A stretch of 64,000 bases of DNA from Notamacropus eugenii. Its lineage: Eukaryota > Chordata > Mammalia > Diprotodontia > Macropodidae. Both the position numbers and the translations under genes were made by a program. Positions 1 through 12,585 of this stretch are shown here, piece by piece; the stretch's first letter is position 1, and each line of letters starts with the position of its first letter. The stretch covers positions 31,824,817-31,888,816 of the forward strand of contig NC_092875.1 of NCBI RefSeq assembly GCF_028372415.1. The letters run 5' to 3'. Below the pieces are notes generated by a model. It ran no database searches and was not told the DNA's origin. It was given only the letters and a program-made list of their open reading frames with translations.

Positions 1-2085
1 TCTAATCCATACTCCAAAAAGAATCCCTACTATAATGTAGACAGGTAGTCACCAAGCCTTTGCTTTGAAGATCCCTAACAAGAAGGGAGCTTCTTTTGAG
101 ATAGCCTTTTCCGCAGTGAATTGCACATTCAATCTCCCCTTCCCCTCCATCCCAACCCATATTAGCCCTTTTCAATGATTCCCAACTTGGCAGTACTGAT
201 ATACCAAAACATTGCCTTTGCTTTGTGTACTACTTAGGGGCTTGTAGAGACATTAGTCCCAGGCTGAATTTCTGCCCCAGCCATTATACGTTCTCCTGGG
301 CCCCTTCCCCAATCTTTAGTGTCTAAACTCTGGGATTATAAACTAATTGTAACATGCTAATGGACAAGTTCCCTCTTAGTCCCAGCTGCCGTTGATGATG
401 TAAGAATTCCTCAGTTGTATGTAACTGAAACATAATATCCAGAGCAAAACCGAATTAATGAGGTTATTAGCATGTAGGTAGCCTAACTCTTCTTGTGTCG
501 AGGCTCTTGAGAAATCTGTGGAAGGCTATGATCCTCTTCTCAGAATCGTGTATTTTAAATACATAAAATACAGTTCCAAAGGAAACCATGTTGAAATATT
601 CATGAAAATATGAAAACAAGATCCCCTGTTTAGACAAACTTGGTGTTGCTTCTCTGGGAGGAAGACTTAATGTCCCCTTCGTCGCTAGAAGCCTCTCTCC
701 TCCCTGACCATGGAAATAATCCTAGCTCTTATGAGGCTGGGGCATAAATTGGGCGTCTAGGAACAGATATCTATAGCTAAGCTGTGGGTTGTGTGAGGAG
801 GGGGCCCCCTAGTGTATACTGTGGGATGGAAGGAAGTCTAAAACAAAGGGCTAGCCTCCCCCTGCCACCCCCTTTTCTAGATTCTCAGTGTCTTGTTGCA
901 TCTGTCTGAAAGGCGGCCGTGGAGAGATGATCAGGAGCCAGCAAGAGGTGAGAGATTGCTTTTCACCTGGATGACCCTTAGGATTTCTCCTGAAGAGGTG
1001 ACTTCTGACATGGGGCCAGGGCACCCTTTGGGCATTAATCCTGATGATAGAGTTTTGTTTTGTTTTGTTTTTGGTGGGGGAAGGGTGGTAGAGGGGTTTT
1101 CAGCCAGGTCTTTTCCATTATCTGCTGATGGATGTTGCTTTCCTATCAATAGGACAAAGAATCAGTTGGAGGCTTAGTTAATATGGAGCATCCATGGGTC
1201 AATCCAGGTTTTAAAGAACGGGGACCAGTATTGTAGCGATGACAGGTTTTTCCGGTCAGTGGAACGGTGTGGCACAGGAAGGAAAGGATTAGGGCTTCAC
1301 TGAGGAAACTATCCCCTACAAATGCAGGTCAACATCTAGTCTTAGCTTCATAGAAGACTGAAAAATGAGTTTGCTTGGACGACAGGGTCATACCACTAAT
1401 GGGTAGCAATTGAGATTTGGATCTAGCTCCTGACTCCAGCCTACTGCTCATGATCTGGTTATTAAATATTTGTTAAAACAAACATAATGTTCTCAATAAA
1501 ATATATCTGAAGCAAATATTTACTTTACAATTTAGGCAAGTCACAGTGTAGTGGACAGATCAGTCTGGGAGTCAAAGGCCTTGGATTTAACTTTTTTTTT
1601 GCTCATTAACCAAATAACGTTATTTCATGTGTCATTGCCTGACAGAATTCAAAGGCTAAGCTAGACAGCTGACTCCTTACAGAGGTAGCTTCCACATGAG
1701 GCCTTCAAGTGACAAAATCACAGGTATTGAACTTTCCCCTTCCTTCTGTTTCCCCTGGCCATGTTAGGTATAATCAAAAATAAATGGCATAAGGATATAA
1801 TCACACTCAAGATTATTTCATATAGCATGGTACCTTATAAATAGCTGGTATTCAGAATTCTTTGTAGATCCATCTTACTAATGTATCCATCTCAGCTTAA
1901 CTCAGTTCATCTTCCTTCCTGACAGAAGAGTGAAAGTTTTCTTCTCAGTAGCCCCAAGGATATTTATTCCTCTTAATTTTGATACTATACAATCTCTCTT
2001 AAATGTATAGTCAATAAGAATATATAACCCTTCATAACTCAAAGTGTACACTTGACCATCAACCACCCTATGAGACAGATGCTTT
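1..2085. other. Non-coding stretch, nothing recognised
   Basis: No coding region or clear repeat is supported here. The short open frames around 893-1177 overlap on both strands and resemble no known protein. The region holds a short T/G-rich tract near 1050-1080 and an A/T-rich patch near 1490-1530. It is probably intergenic or intronic sequence. Confidence 0.5.
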
Positions 2086-2086
2086 G

Positions 2087-2230
2087 GGTAATATGTTCAT
2101 TTTACAGATGATAAAACTGAGACTCGGAGGGGAAACACCTTTGCCCAAAGTCTAATAAGTGCCTGAGTCTGAATTCAAACTTAGATTTTCCTGGCTTCAA
2201 GTCAGTATCCCTCTACACTTTGATGGTTTG
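2087..2230 (-). repeat. MIR/CORE-SINE remnant, antisense
   Basis: The plus strand shows the reverse complement of the conserved mammalian SINE core: a 'tttacagatgataaaactgag' type motif followed by a worn 'cccaaagtctaataagtg' segment. The tRNA-derived head follows at lower identity. It is old and strongly diverged. Confidence 0.6.
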
Positions 2231-2525
2231 CCTTTAGTCTAATCTCATCATTTATTATTACTTTTTTCAGATGAGATAGCAAACCTGAGTTCACACAGTT
2301 AGTGGCAAAGAAATAACCACAAGGCAATTGCTAAACATAGAATCTTAGTGTTGGGAGGGATTGTGGGATTCGCTGAGCCCAATGAGTCTGTAGCACAAAT
2401 CTCCTTTGTCACTTTCTACCAACTCAATCCAGTGGCTTTACTTGCCACTAACAGGATTTTATTACCAGGTACTATGGGCACAAAGATTAAAAAAACAAAA
2501 ACCTAACCCTGCCTCAAGGAGGAGA

Positions 2526-2768
2526 CAATATAGCAGCGAGGTAGCACAGTAAATAGTGTGCCAAGCTTGGAATCAGGCAGACCAGAACTCAAATATTCCG
2601 CTCCAGTCATTAACTGTGACCCTGGGAAAGTCATTTTGCATGTATGGGCGGCTGTCTCTTCATCATAAAATGGAGATAATAGCACCTATCTCACAGGATC
2701 ATATTAGTATCAAATGTGATTACATGTATAAAACACTTTGCTATGCAAAAGTTTGCTATTATCATTCT
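2526..2768 (+). repeat. MIR/CORE-SINE, nearly full length, sense
   Basis: A tRNA-like head (aatcaggcagaccagaactc) is followed by 'gaccctgggaaagtcatttt', a 'cttcatcataaaatggagat' core, and the typical tail of ttaat-rich sequence with 'aaaacactttgctatg'. The order matches the MIR/THER type of mammalian CORE-SINE. Divergence is high, so the insertion is ancient. Confidence 0.7.
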
Positions 2769-3775
2769 ATTTATCCCTAAATATATACAAGGTAACTGTG
2801 TTTGTGAGGGGTGGGAAGGAGGCATAAGGTGATCAGAGACGTCTTCATGTGCCTCTTACGTCTTCCATTTTGCAATATTCTGGTGAGGAAAGTTGAGAAA
2901 CCACAGACCTAAAGTTAATTTTTTTTTTTTAAACTTCAAGGCTTTCTGGGCTGGTTTCCTAGATCTCTTCTACTGGAGGCAATGGAACCTGCTAGCTGCC
3001 TCTTCAATGCCTCTGATTCTAAGTCTGAAGAGAAATGGGAGAGGGTGGAGGGAAACTTGAGGCTTGGGTCATCATGAGAGGTGGTATTTTCCTTCAGGTG
3101 CTCACAAACACCAACCCCCCATATGTTAAACTCTTTACTACCTCCCGGCACCCTATTTTTCATCTTGGTTGAGCATACCCAGAGGAGAGGACAGTTTTAA
3201 CACACTTTCAATATAAAACCACACTGTAGTAGACTTCTTGAATTTAAAAAATGGTGCATGAAAGGTTCCTGGGGTTACCTATGACTTAACTTCTGGGACC
3301 TGGTGGGACTTATCCTCCCACCTGATAGCTAGAAGATTGTTGCACCTTGTTGAGACTGATTCCAAGTGGCTTCTGTTCTGTTCACTGAGGCCTCTTATAC
3401 CTTAGGAGTGCATGCAGGAAAATCTCAGTATTTCAGGCTATTTCCCTCAACTTGACTGGGGTTCTCACCTGTGTGAACACTTTGGACCTTTCCTGGGGTT
3501 TCAGACTTGATCTCGAAGAACTTTATATGCTTTATCTTACTGTTATACCATTGTTTATATAGTGTCTACTTCTGGTGTGTCATATTATTCTGGGAATAAC
3601 CTGTGAATACCTTTTCTATTTTATTTATTTTGAACGATACCTGATTCCATTGGTTTAGAGAGTTCCTGGAGATGAACTCCCATTGATACAGATGGGTACC
3701 TGATTGACACAATGCCTGGCACATGGCAAACTTGTTTTTCTTTAAATTAATTTGTTGAATTTTAGTTTTCAACAT
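2769..3775. other. Non-coding stretch, one short MIR-like tail
   Basis: Nothing coding is supported. A fragment near 3705-3725 (caatgcctggcacatggca) looks like the end of a MIR or L2 element. The rest is unrecognised. Confidence 0.4.
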
Positions 3776-4190
3776 TCACTTCCATAAACTTTTCTCCACC
3801 CCGCTCTTTTCCCCGGGGGTGTGCAAACTGATAAAGTCTCTACGTTTTCATTCTTATTAAACATATTTTCACATCAGTCATGTTGTAAAGAAAGAATTCT
3901 ACAATGAAAGGGAGAAATCATGAGAAAGGAGAACCAAAAGAAAAGGAGAGAACAAATAGTGTATGCTTCCATCTTCATTCAGATTCCATAGTTCTTTCAT
4001 TGGTTATGGATAGTATGTTCCATCATGAGTCTTTTGGAGTTGTCTTAGATCCTTGCATTGCTGGGAAGAGCTAAGTCTGTCAAAGTTAGTCATAGCACAA
4101 TGTGGTTGTTACTATGTTTGTTTTCTTCTTCCTGTCCATTTCTTTCAGCATCAGTTCATATAAATCCTTCCAGATTATGGCAAACTCTTA
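3776..4190 (-). repeat. LINE-1 3' UTR fragment, antisense
   Basis: This segment parallels the L1 3' end at 12586-13640. Both contain 'ccatcatgagtcttttgga' and 'gctaagtct' followed by the same order of blocks. In L1 orientation it is the region just after ORF2. It is a 5'-truncated, diverged copy on the minus strand. Confidence 0.65.
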
Positions 4191-4649
4191 ATAAATGCTT
4201 GCAGATTCTACTCTACAATTTATGGTATCTTGGAATTGGGCCACTGAAAGGTTAAGTTGACTTGATCAGGGTAACACAACCCTCATGTGGAAGAGCAAAG
4301 TTTAAAACTCCAAGTTTTCTTGATTTTTAAGTAATCAGCTCTCTACCTGTTCCACTGTGTTACTCTGATTTAAATGTTTGAAAGGAATAAGCATCAGTAT
4401 GGGCCCAATGCCTTCAGGTAACTGGAACTTCCATATAGTTGAATAAAAAGGTGTTTTCAGGGTATTCAGTTGTCATATTGATCATTTCTGCAATGGAGTG
4501 ACCAACTAATGACTCTGTTATCCCAAAATGAAAAGTGTGATTATCTTGAGGCAGAACAAATAACTATAACATGGCATCTGAGAGTTGAACCTATGGTGCT
4601 GAAATCTGGGGACCCCAGGTATCTTTCCATCTTGACTCTTTTTCTTTTA

Positions 4650-5215
4650 CATGGTGTCTGGTCCTCAACTCCTCCAATAGTACCACCATCCTGCCCTACG
4701 CCTTGATCCATCACTTCATGCCTGGACAATTGCAATGGCCTACTAATTGGTCTCCCTGCCTCAAGTCACTCCCTATTCCAGTCCATCTTCCACTCAACTG
4801 CTAAATCTTTCTAACGTACAAGATTGACCTTGCCACTACCACCACTACACCTCTCATTTAATTCTATTGACTGCATATTGTTTCCAGGATCAAATATAAA
4901 GTCTTCTGTTTACTTTTTAAGGTACTCTATGACCTGGCTACTTCTTATCTCTCTATTCTCAACACCTTCCCCCACCTCCACAAATGTGTTACCCTGCTCT
5001 CCCCCCACCCCATGCACATTGATCCAGTGACAATAACCTCATTCTTGCGTGAGAGACTCCATGTTCTGACATGTTCACTGGCTGTCCCCCATGCCTGGAA
5101 CTCTCTCCCTCTTCATCTGTAAATGTTGTTTCCTTTTGAAAATTTACTTGGGCCCCAATACTGCCATGTTTTGAGAGATACAAGGCTTACCCTTATATCC
5201 AATTATCTTTCCAAT
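4650..5215 (+). repeat. L2 LINE 3' part, sense
   Basis: The order 'tcatgcctggacaattgcaa', 'ctaattggtctccctgcctc', 'ccaggatcaaatataaagtc', 'tatgacctggct' and 'catgcctggaactctctccc' matches the 3' ORF and UTR region of mammalian L2 elements. It is strongly diverged and carries no intact frame. Confidence 0.75.
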
Positions 5216-5219
5216 CATA

Positions 5220-6635
5220 GGTTGTTCATTAGGAGTTAGATGCTTTGACCCAGATGAATGACCCAGAAAAGCTTGGATTTTGAATTCAGATCGTTCTGAG
5301 CTCTAATTTAAGCTTCTTGCCACATAGAGGGGGAAACTGAGGCCAGAACTTAATTCTGATCTTAGCCATGCTTGGCCTAGTCTTTGGACAGTTTTAAGTT
5401 CTACTCTCACAGGTCCAAGGAAGATGCCCACAAACTTTCTTGACTGATGGCAACTCTGAATCTTCTTTGATAACCTTTTCTCCATTTTTCCACGACTTCC
5501 TATTTTACTCAATTCAAATTATTTTCTACATCAGAGGTGTCTAGAAGAATGCGGTTTATAGTTCTGTTTGAGTAGATGCATTCTTGAGAGCTTCTTTCTT
5601 TCTCTTTACCTCGCTTTCCACCCTGTTCTGAACCTAGGATTCCCCCTGGGAAACAGCAGAGTTGAGTTCATTTCTAGATTTATAAAGAAATAGTAAAAGA
5701 CTTGGCTCCCATGGAAGCACTGGGGGTTAGCAGTCTTTACTTAATAGGACAGTCTTTATTTACTTAATGCAACAGACCTTCTAAACACAAAATATTTATC
5801 TGAGGTCATTCATCAAAATATTACTCCTATCTGTGCTTTTAACCCCCTGTGAACCAGTGTCCTTAAAAAGAGGGGGACAGCTTTTGAGGCTGCTAGAGCT
5901 GATTTCTTTAAAATACAAGATCATTACATTAGAGATAAAAAAAGACCTTATCCAATCTCCTTGTTTTTATATACCCCTTGTCCCAAACTTTTCATCATCT
6001 GTTGGTGGAGGCTGGTCAAACTTGCTCATGTTAATGTTAAATTCATACTCAAAGAGGTGTGATGTGCCATTATCCTGAATTATCTCACACTTTGGGTGCA
6101 AATTGGAAGGTGGAAGGACCAGGTGGCATTAACATTAACATCCAAAGTCTTCTCACTTCCTACCCCAAAGAAGCTCCAAAAACAATGGTTTTCTTTTCCT
6201 AAAGCCTGTGGTGGTGGTGGTGATGATAGGCATTAACTTTTCTTGTCTATGGCTGTTCTGATAACATATTCCCTACCCCCATCCACCAAACCAACAAATG
6301 CATATTTGGCTATTCAAATGGCCTTAAAATATGGGGAAGAGAGAAGCTTAAAAATCCTAGGATGTTTGACAGCTACCCATAGGAAATATATCAATTTCTA
6401 ACCTGTTTTTCAACATACTGACAATAGGTGATTCACATCAGCTGGGAACAGCCAGGCAGGAACATGGAGAACCAATATCCCTAGCCTGAGGCTGTCCAGG
6501 AAAAAATTAATTTCAAGTAAGTGTTCAATTTCCCCCCTTTCTCCCCACCCATAGCCTGTTCAAGCCTGGTTTTGTATATTTTGCAGGTCTGCTTGTGAAA
6601 GGGATAGGGCTATTAGATCCATCACAGGGAACTTT
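5220..6635. other. Non-coding stretch, nothing recognised
   Basis: No gene or clear repeat is seen. The open frame at 5833-6078 is short and resembles nothing known. A small (GTG)n patch lies near 6210-6225. Confidence 0.4.
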
Positions 6636-6639
6636 AGAA

Positions 6640-6885
6640 CTGGAGGGCAAGGGAATCTGGGAGGTCACTTGGTTCAGCTGCTATCTGCAACACCCCACAA
6701 GCGGTCATCCAGAACCCTGCCCTCTGCTCCTATTCCTTTCTTCTCTGGGACATTTCTAATGGTTAAGAAGTTATTCCTGACATAAAATTTCAGTTGACCT
6801 GTTAATAACTTCCATCCATTGTTCCTGGTTCTGTCCACTTGGCCAAGCCAAGGCTGATCACTCTTCTATGGGATATGTTTTCCCA
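6640..6885 (+). repeat. Ancient dispersed mammalian repeat, class uncertain
   Basis: The block 'taatggttaagaagttattc', followed by 'ccattgttcctggttctgtcc' and 'ggccaagc', is a pattern I associate with an old interspersed mammalian repeat. I cannot assign the family from memory with confidence. Confidence 0.4.
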
Positions 6886-8224
6886 GGGGTGGTAATAATA
6901 GTAATGATATTAACATATTAATGACATATTAATGGTAGTATGCTGGTCATCTACCATGATGAAATCTTGAAGGCAAGTTTGTTGATCATTAAATCCTTAA
7001 ATTACTTTTGCATCTCAAATTGCATCTTCTGAATCTCTTAAATCTTCAAAAATGACAAAAGCAAATTGTGGAGAATTTTGTGCAATCCATACATATCTTA
7101 ATGGACTAAGATAATATACTCTTTCCAACTCTCTTGTATATATGGATTCCCAGGTTGTCAACATTATGCTTTGGTGGTTCTTCCATCACACCTGTAACAG
7201 GAAATGACATCTGGCCTATGTGTTCACTCTTTGCAGTAACCTGGTCTCAGTCAAGCTCATGTCCCTTCTTCCACACTTCAGTATCTTTGTGGAGTCAGAA
7301 GGGCGATATCTCTAGTCATTCTTTTCACCCTTCTGTAAGGGGAAACTTTCATGCCTTCCAGAAAGGGGAAGCAGGAAACTGGGGCCTGATGTCACCACTC
7401 TGAGAAGGGAGGACAGGGCAGGGGAGAGAGAGAGTGTGAGTGTGTACTGGGGCTTAGAAGTATATTTGTATGTTCCTTTAAATATTAGTCTAGAGGATAA
7501 AATTAGGTTCAAGCTAACTTCTGACCACTGTTTCATTATTACAGGGGAAGGAGGACCCAAATTTTTCATCTAAGGCTTGACCCTTTTCCCACCTACTTCT
7601 AGTTCCACAATGAATACACATAGCACTTAATCGAGAAAGCCCATTTATTGTAATCAACAGCAAAATAAACCAGAAGGGTAAACATGGGAGAATATATATT
7701 AGACAACAGAGTGAAGGAACTCTCTTATTGGAATCAAGGAAACTTGGTATAATCAAAACAGATCCTAGATCTCACCCAAGTTGGAAGTTCCCAAACTTGC
7801 TAGTGTATCAGACTGGGGATAGGGACATGATGGTGATGGCCAGCTCCTTACACATCTTCCCAGAGTCTCTTCCTTCAGAAACTTGAAGTGATGGTGTCTT
7901 TGCCCACCTTCCATCTCAAAGGTGACAGCTTTTAAGTATTCAAAGCAACTGCAGGGTGAGAAAGGGGACTCTAAACTTGAAGTGAACTCTAAGCCTTGAA
8001 GAAACTCAAGGCTAGAGTTTTCCTGCTCAGGGAAGAAAGGGCCCTCATCTCTATCAAGTAAGGAGAGGTCCTATACTCATTCTTTGGTACTGGAGTTATT
8101 TATGATACAGACTTTTTATTTCCCATTCTAAATTTTCTACCTTATACTACCATCTCCTCCACCCAATAAGAAGTCAAGAAAAGCAAAACTTATTACAAAT
8201 AAAGTCAGGACTTATAAAACTATG
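6886..8224. other. Non-coding stretch, nothing recognised
   Basis: Short overlapping open frames on both strands between 7134 and 7756 do not resemble known proteins. I see no splice-flanked exon pattern and no clear repeat. Confidence 0.4.
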
Positions 8225-8345
8225 TACATGTAAACTGTGTATTTATAGCCCTTGCAAATTGATCTCCGGAATGATTGGATCAGTCCACAATTCCACCTTA
8301 CACCTAATCTATTCCACTGATCCACCACTATTTCAATGACTTTAA
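8225..8345 (-). repeat. Short LINE-1 3' fragment, antisense
   Basis: The 'aaattgatctccggaatgat' and 'ggatcagtccacaattccacc' pair matches the same L1 3' region seen at about 13290-13345 (tatatctccagaatggtggg, then tccattcacaactccacc). It is a short diverged fragment on the minus strand. Confidence 0.55.
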
Positions 8346-9399
8346 TAAAGCATATGTATCATTCACCTAGTTCAGGGGAAAAAGTGAAGCACACTGAAAT
8401 TCAGAGAAATCAAAACCAACAGACAGGGATTCCAGTTGTCTGATGGTCTGCAAGTTTTGCGTGTATCTAAGGTGTTATGATCTGGGAAAAGTTTGTTCAC
8501 TACCCTCCTAGTCTCAGCTCTGCAAGTTCTTGACCTAGGTTTGGGTCTGGCTTGTGTGTTTGAGTTTTTACCAGTATATTACTGGATTCAGTTACTATTA
8601 TCTCATTGGGGGGTTTTGCAGGCTCATAGCAACTGAATTATTGACATCCCCCTTGCCTTCCCCTTTGAGGTTAGTTTCCTGCCCTGACCTGCTTCTTTGT
8701 TGTAGGGGTTTGAAGACTTAGAACGAAATCCCTCCTCTGCTCTTGGCCTCAGAGCCACACAGTTAAGTTCTTAGAACTTTCTCCTTGGTCCAGAGATAAG
8801 GCCCCTCTCACTCTACCATTACGTTTCACTCTACAATGGGGTAACGAACAGCAGAGCTGCTACGTATCACCCAGTTTCATTCGCATTGTTGGTTCAGTGG
8901 GTTCCCTGGGATCCCATTCTGCCTCAATGCTTCAACTCTGACCATTGATCATAGCCTTCTTACTGTTTCTGGACACTAGAATGCTCATCACTGATATACC
9001 TCTAAGGCTGCTGGGCTGGGCAACACTCCTGGCCAGACTCAGCCCCACTGTCTGCAGACCTTTTTCTTTCTAAGCTTCCCTAAGCTAGAAAATGACTCAT
9101 GACCATTTTTTCCCTCTTCTCTTCCAATCAGAATTTGATATAGTGTGGGTTTTTTAGGTTGTAGTAGAGGCATTATCGAGTGAGGCAAACAAAAATGCTA
9201 ATTCTTACTTCACCATTTTGACTGCCTCCAAGGACAAAGATCTTACTTTGACATTTGTCAATTAAGAAAATACTTTGATATCTGCATTTCAATATCATTG
9301 GTCTCCTTTGTAATCTTATGTACTTTATCCATTTAAAAACCTTATTTTGATATGAGATCTATAGGCTTTCTCAGCCCCTTGAGGGGTTCATAATGCGCA
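8346..9399. other. Non-coding stretch, nothing recognised
   Basis: I see no gene, RNA or recognisable mobile element here. Confidence 0.4.
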
Positions 9400-9515
9400 A
9401 AGTTTAGAAGCTTTCCTCCTACATGTAGCTAATAAGGATATAAAGTGGGATTCAAACCCAGGTCTTCCCAATTCCAACTTCAGTGCCCAGTTCACTATAC
9501 CAATCATGTTGAACT
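9400..9515 (-). repeat. tRNA-derived SINE remnant, antisense
   Basis: 'gggattcaaacccaggtctt' followed by 'cagtgcccagttcactatacc' is the reverse complement of a tRNA-type SINE head: the B-box-like GGTTTGAATCCC and the 5' TATAGTGAACTGGGCACTG stretch. Confidence 0.55.
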
Positions 9516-10740
9516 CAAATAGAAACTCACAAATTCATACATAAGGATGTGAGCAGACCACATATTAACTTGGTTTTGAAACATATGTTTTATCATCTTT
9601 TTAATATATTTTGTTAAATATGTCCAAATTACATTTTAATCTGGTTTTGCTACACTTGGGAACGTTGTGTGCCCATGCTAGAGCTGCATGTTTGATGCCT
9701 CTATGTTATACAATACTGTCTGTAATAGGACTGTTGAGTGCCCCTTGAGTCTTTGGTCAACCAGGAAACAAACCCCTTAAATTCTCTAGACTCCCTAGAT
9801 CTCTGTTTCCCCTATGTTTCCCCTTGTTGTAAAAGGAAAGAGTTGGCCTAAATGTTCTGAGATCTTTCCAACTCTAAATCTTGGATCTTAAGACCCAGGA
9901 TTGGGATGTGAAGTCTTTGGAAACAACTCAGCACTTCAGACTTCTGTCTTCCAAGGCTCCTGCCTCCCTAGAGCTAACCCAGAAGCTAAATGACTCTGGA
10001 AGCCTGCCATTGTTTTCCACCCACCCCACTCCACCAGACTGAGTCTTAGCCTTTTCTCTTCTCTTCAAAAGAAGATATGAGGCCAATGGGGTCCTCCTCT
10101 CTCTAACCTCCAGAGGCAAGTCCTTGCCTCTAGGGACTCATAGTAGGAATTCAGATCATATGGGTTTGTCACCCAGAATCAGTCTCAGAGCTGGAAGGGA
10201 CCTTAAGCCGATGAGTCCTACACCTGATTGAGAATTTGTTCCTTCCCCTATCCCTCCCCCAAAGCAAATTGATTGCTCAGTTGTTTATGGGACTTCCATA
10301 CCCTGTCTATCACAGCCAGTACTCTATCCACCCCAGAATCTTTCATCAATGGCTAAGATGGGCACTTGTTTGGGGGGAGGAGGGGGGTAGCTTCTTACTA
10401 ATAAGGACAATATGTCTTTTTTATAAATGTATTTCTAGTTCTTTGTTTTTGTTTTTGTTTTTGTTTTTAAACTAGATATGTGGTTTCATTGGTGTAGAAA
10501 ACTCTGGTGATCAAAACACTTCAACAATGCAAAAAAAAAAAAAAAAGTAGCCACTCAACAATTTCTATAGTCTTTAAGATACCTTGAAGTTGACTGCCCT
10601 GGGGTTCCACCGCCAGGATCACCAGAGGCAACACTCGGAGTGCTTCCTGACTTCGGAGATTAGCTCTCTTCTACCCATTTTCCTGCTGCTTTTCTACTCA
10701 CTTGCCTAAAATTATCAAATTGAATTAAATAGACGACACA
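9516..10740. other. Non-coding stretch with simple repeats
   Basis: No gene is supported. A (GTTTTT)n tract lies at 10444-10468 and a 16-base A-run at 10531-10546. A worn MIR-like start ('gctggaagggaccttaagcc') is near 10188-10210. Confidence 0.4.
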
Positions 10741-10744
10741 GTAT

Positions 10745-11545
10745 TAGACTCACATGACCAAATGCCCTATGAAGTTGGCACTACACTTCACAGATGAAGG
10801 AAAAGGAGGCACCATGCCCAGAATGGTACATAGGAAATCTCAGAGGTGGAATCTGGACTTAGGACTTCCTATATGTTCAGTCTATTTTTTTTCTCTGCAC
10901 TACATCTACATATCTTACTTTCATAGGATCCTAGTTCTGGAAAAGACCTTAGAAACCATCAAGTCCAGTTCTCATTTTATGGATGAGGAAACTAAGGCCT
11001 AGACAGGTAAATAACTTGGTGCAGCATAGATTTAGAGCTGAAAGGGACTTCAGAGGCCAATTAGTCCAACCCTCTCATTTTACAAATGAGGAAACTGAGG
11101 CCCAGAGAAGGTTATGTCTTACCCAAGGTCACATAGGTCATAAGCACTAGAAGTGAAGCTAAGCACTGATTTTTTTAACCCCAAGTAGGTTAACCATAAC
11201 CCTGAAAGTCAGGGCAGCCCTGAAAGGTTAAGGTAAGGTGATAAGGATTAAAATGTCCATGAAGAGTGACATGTTGAATGTCAAGTGCCACAAGAAAAGA
11301 TAAAGAACTAGGACGACACCACATGAAGTTCCTAAGACCTATGTTTAAGTTCTGATGACTACTACTTCAGGACATATATCTAGACTGAGAGAGAGAGAGA
11401 TTGATATATCTAGTACAGCCCCACTCCCATTTTACAGATGAAATAGATGCCTAAGGAGGTAAATGACTCACCCAAAGCTACATGGGTAAAAACTAGCCAA
11501 GTAGGATTTAGTCACATGTTCTTTGATTCCAAATATGGTGTCCTG
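10745..11545 (-). repeat. Cluster of antisense MIR/CORE-SINE remnants
   Basis: At least three worn copies sit in a row: about 10745-10865, 10926-11170 (two overlapping cores) and 11390-11545. The key motif in each is a variant of 'tttacaaatgaggaaactga', followed by a 'cccaaggtcacata' type segment. All have the same orientation, which may reflect either repeated insertion or local duplication. Confidence 0.6.
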
Positions 11546-11929
11546 TTCCTAGGATGGACTGCTCAGCTCTTACTTCAAAGAATACTGTACCTTCTGAACT
11601 TCAAGCTCTGCCAGATTTAAAAGTCAAATGTGTGAACCATTTCTTCTCTCCTCCTCCTTTTTGTCTTGTTTTTTGTTTTCTGTTTTTTGTTTTTTTTGTA
11701 AGGTACAGGTTTGTTTTTACTCAAGGATAGTTTGTCTGCTCTTAACCAACTCCTCAGCCCAGTCAAAATGACTTGGGGAGGCTCACCAATTCTGACTGGA
11801 CATGTGTGTGGGGGCTCTAAATGATCAACCCCTCACTTCAATTACTGGATTGTTAAAAGGGAAGAAAGTAATCAGTGAAGAATTGGGTTCATGCTCAGGA
11901 TTATCTCTCCTCTTTCCCATCCCCCAAAT

Positions 11930-12350
11930 TCCAGTGGCTCCCTGTTACTGCCAGGATCAAACCTAAAATCTTCTGGTGGACTTCCAAAAGCTCTTTCTGC
12001 CTTTCCAGTCTTCTTACACCTTACTCCTCCCTCCTTACTCTGTAATCAATGACACTGTATTTCCTGACACTGGGCATTTCCACTGACTCTTCTCCATCTC
12101 TGGAACTATTGTGTTTCCTCCTCTCTGCCATCTGGCTTCCTTAAAATCTCAAATCAAACACCATTTTTTGCAAGGTGTCTTTCCCAGTCCTCCTTAATAA
12201 TCTGTTTGGTTTCAATTTATGCTATCTTATTTTTAATTGTATGTTGTCTCCCCCACTAGACTGTGTGTTCCTCAGGAGCAGGGACTCCTGTTCCCTTCTT
12301 TGCATGCACAGTATCAGCCATATTGTCAGTCAATTAGGATTTATTAAGTG
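11930..12350 (+). repeat. L2 LINE 3' end, sense
   Basis: 'tggctccctgttactgccagg', 'ggatcaaacctaaaatcttc', the run of pyrimidine-rich ORF2 3' sequence, and 'gactgtgtgttcctcaggag' with a degenerate 'gatttattaagtg' tail follow the L2 3' end consensus in order. Confidence 0.75.
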
Positions 12351-12564
12351 TTCTTGATTCCTAACGCCTTTCACTTCAAAACTTTTGGTGATGGGGGAAC
12401 TCATTACCTCTTGAGACATTCACTTGTTGACAACTATGTGTTAGAAATGTTTTTTTGTTTTGTTTTTTCTTTGAGCTTAAATTTAATTCTGAAGAACTTC
12501 TGATCACTTAACTTCTGTACTCTGGAGCCAAGGAGCCAAGGTCATCCTACTGTTACAACTTTTC

Positions 12565-12585
12565 TTTTTTTTTTTTTTTTTTTTT
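12565..12585. repeat. Poly(T) tract (L1 poly(A) tail, minus strand)
   Basis: A run of 21 T lies directly beside the antisense L1 3' end that follows. Read on the minus strand it is that element's poly(A) tail. Confidence 0.7.
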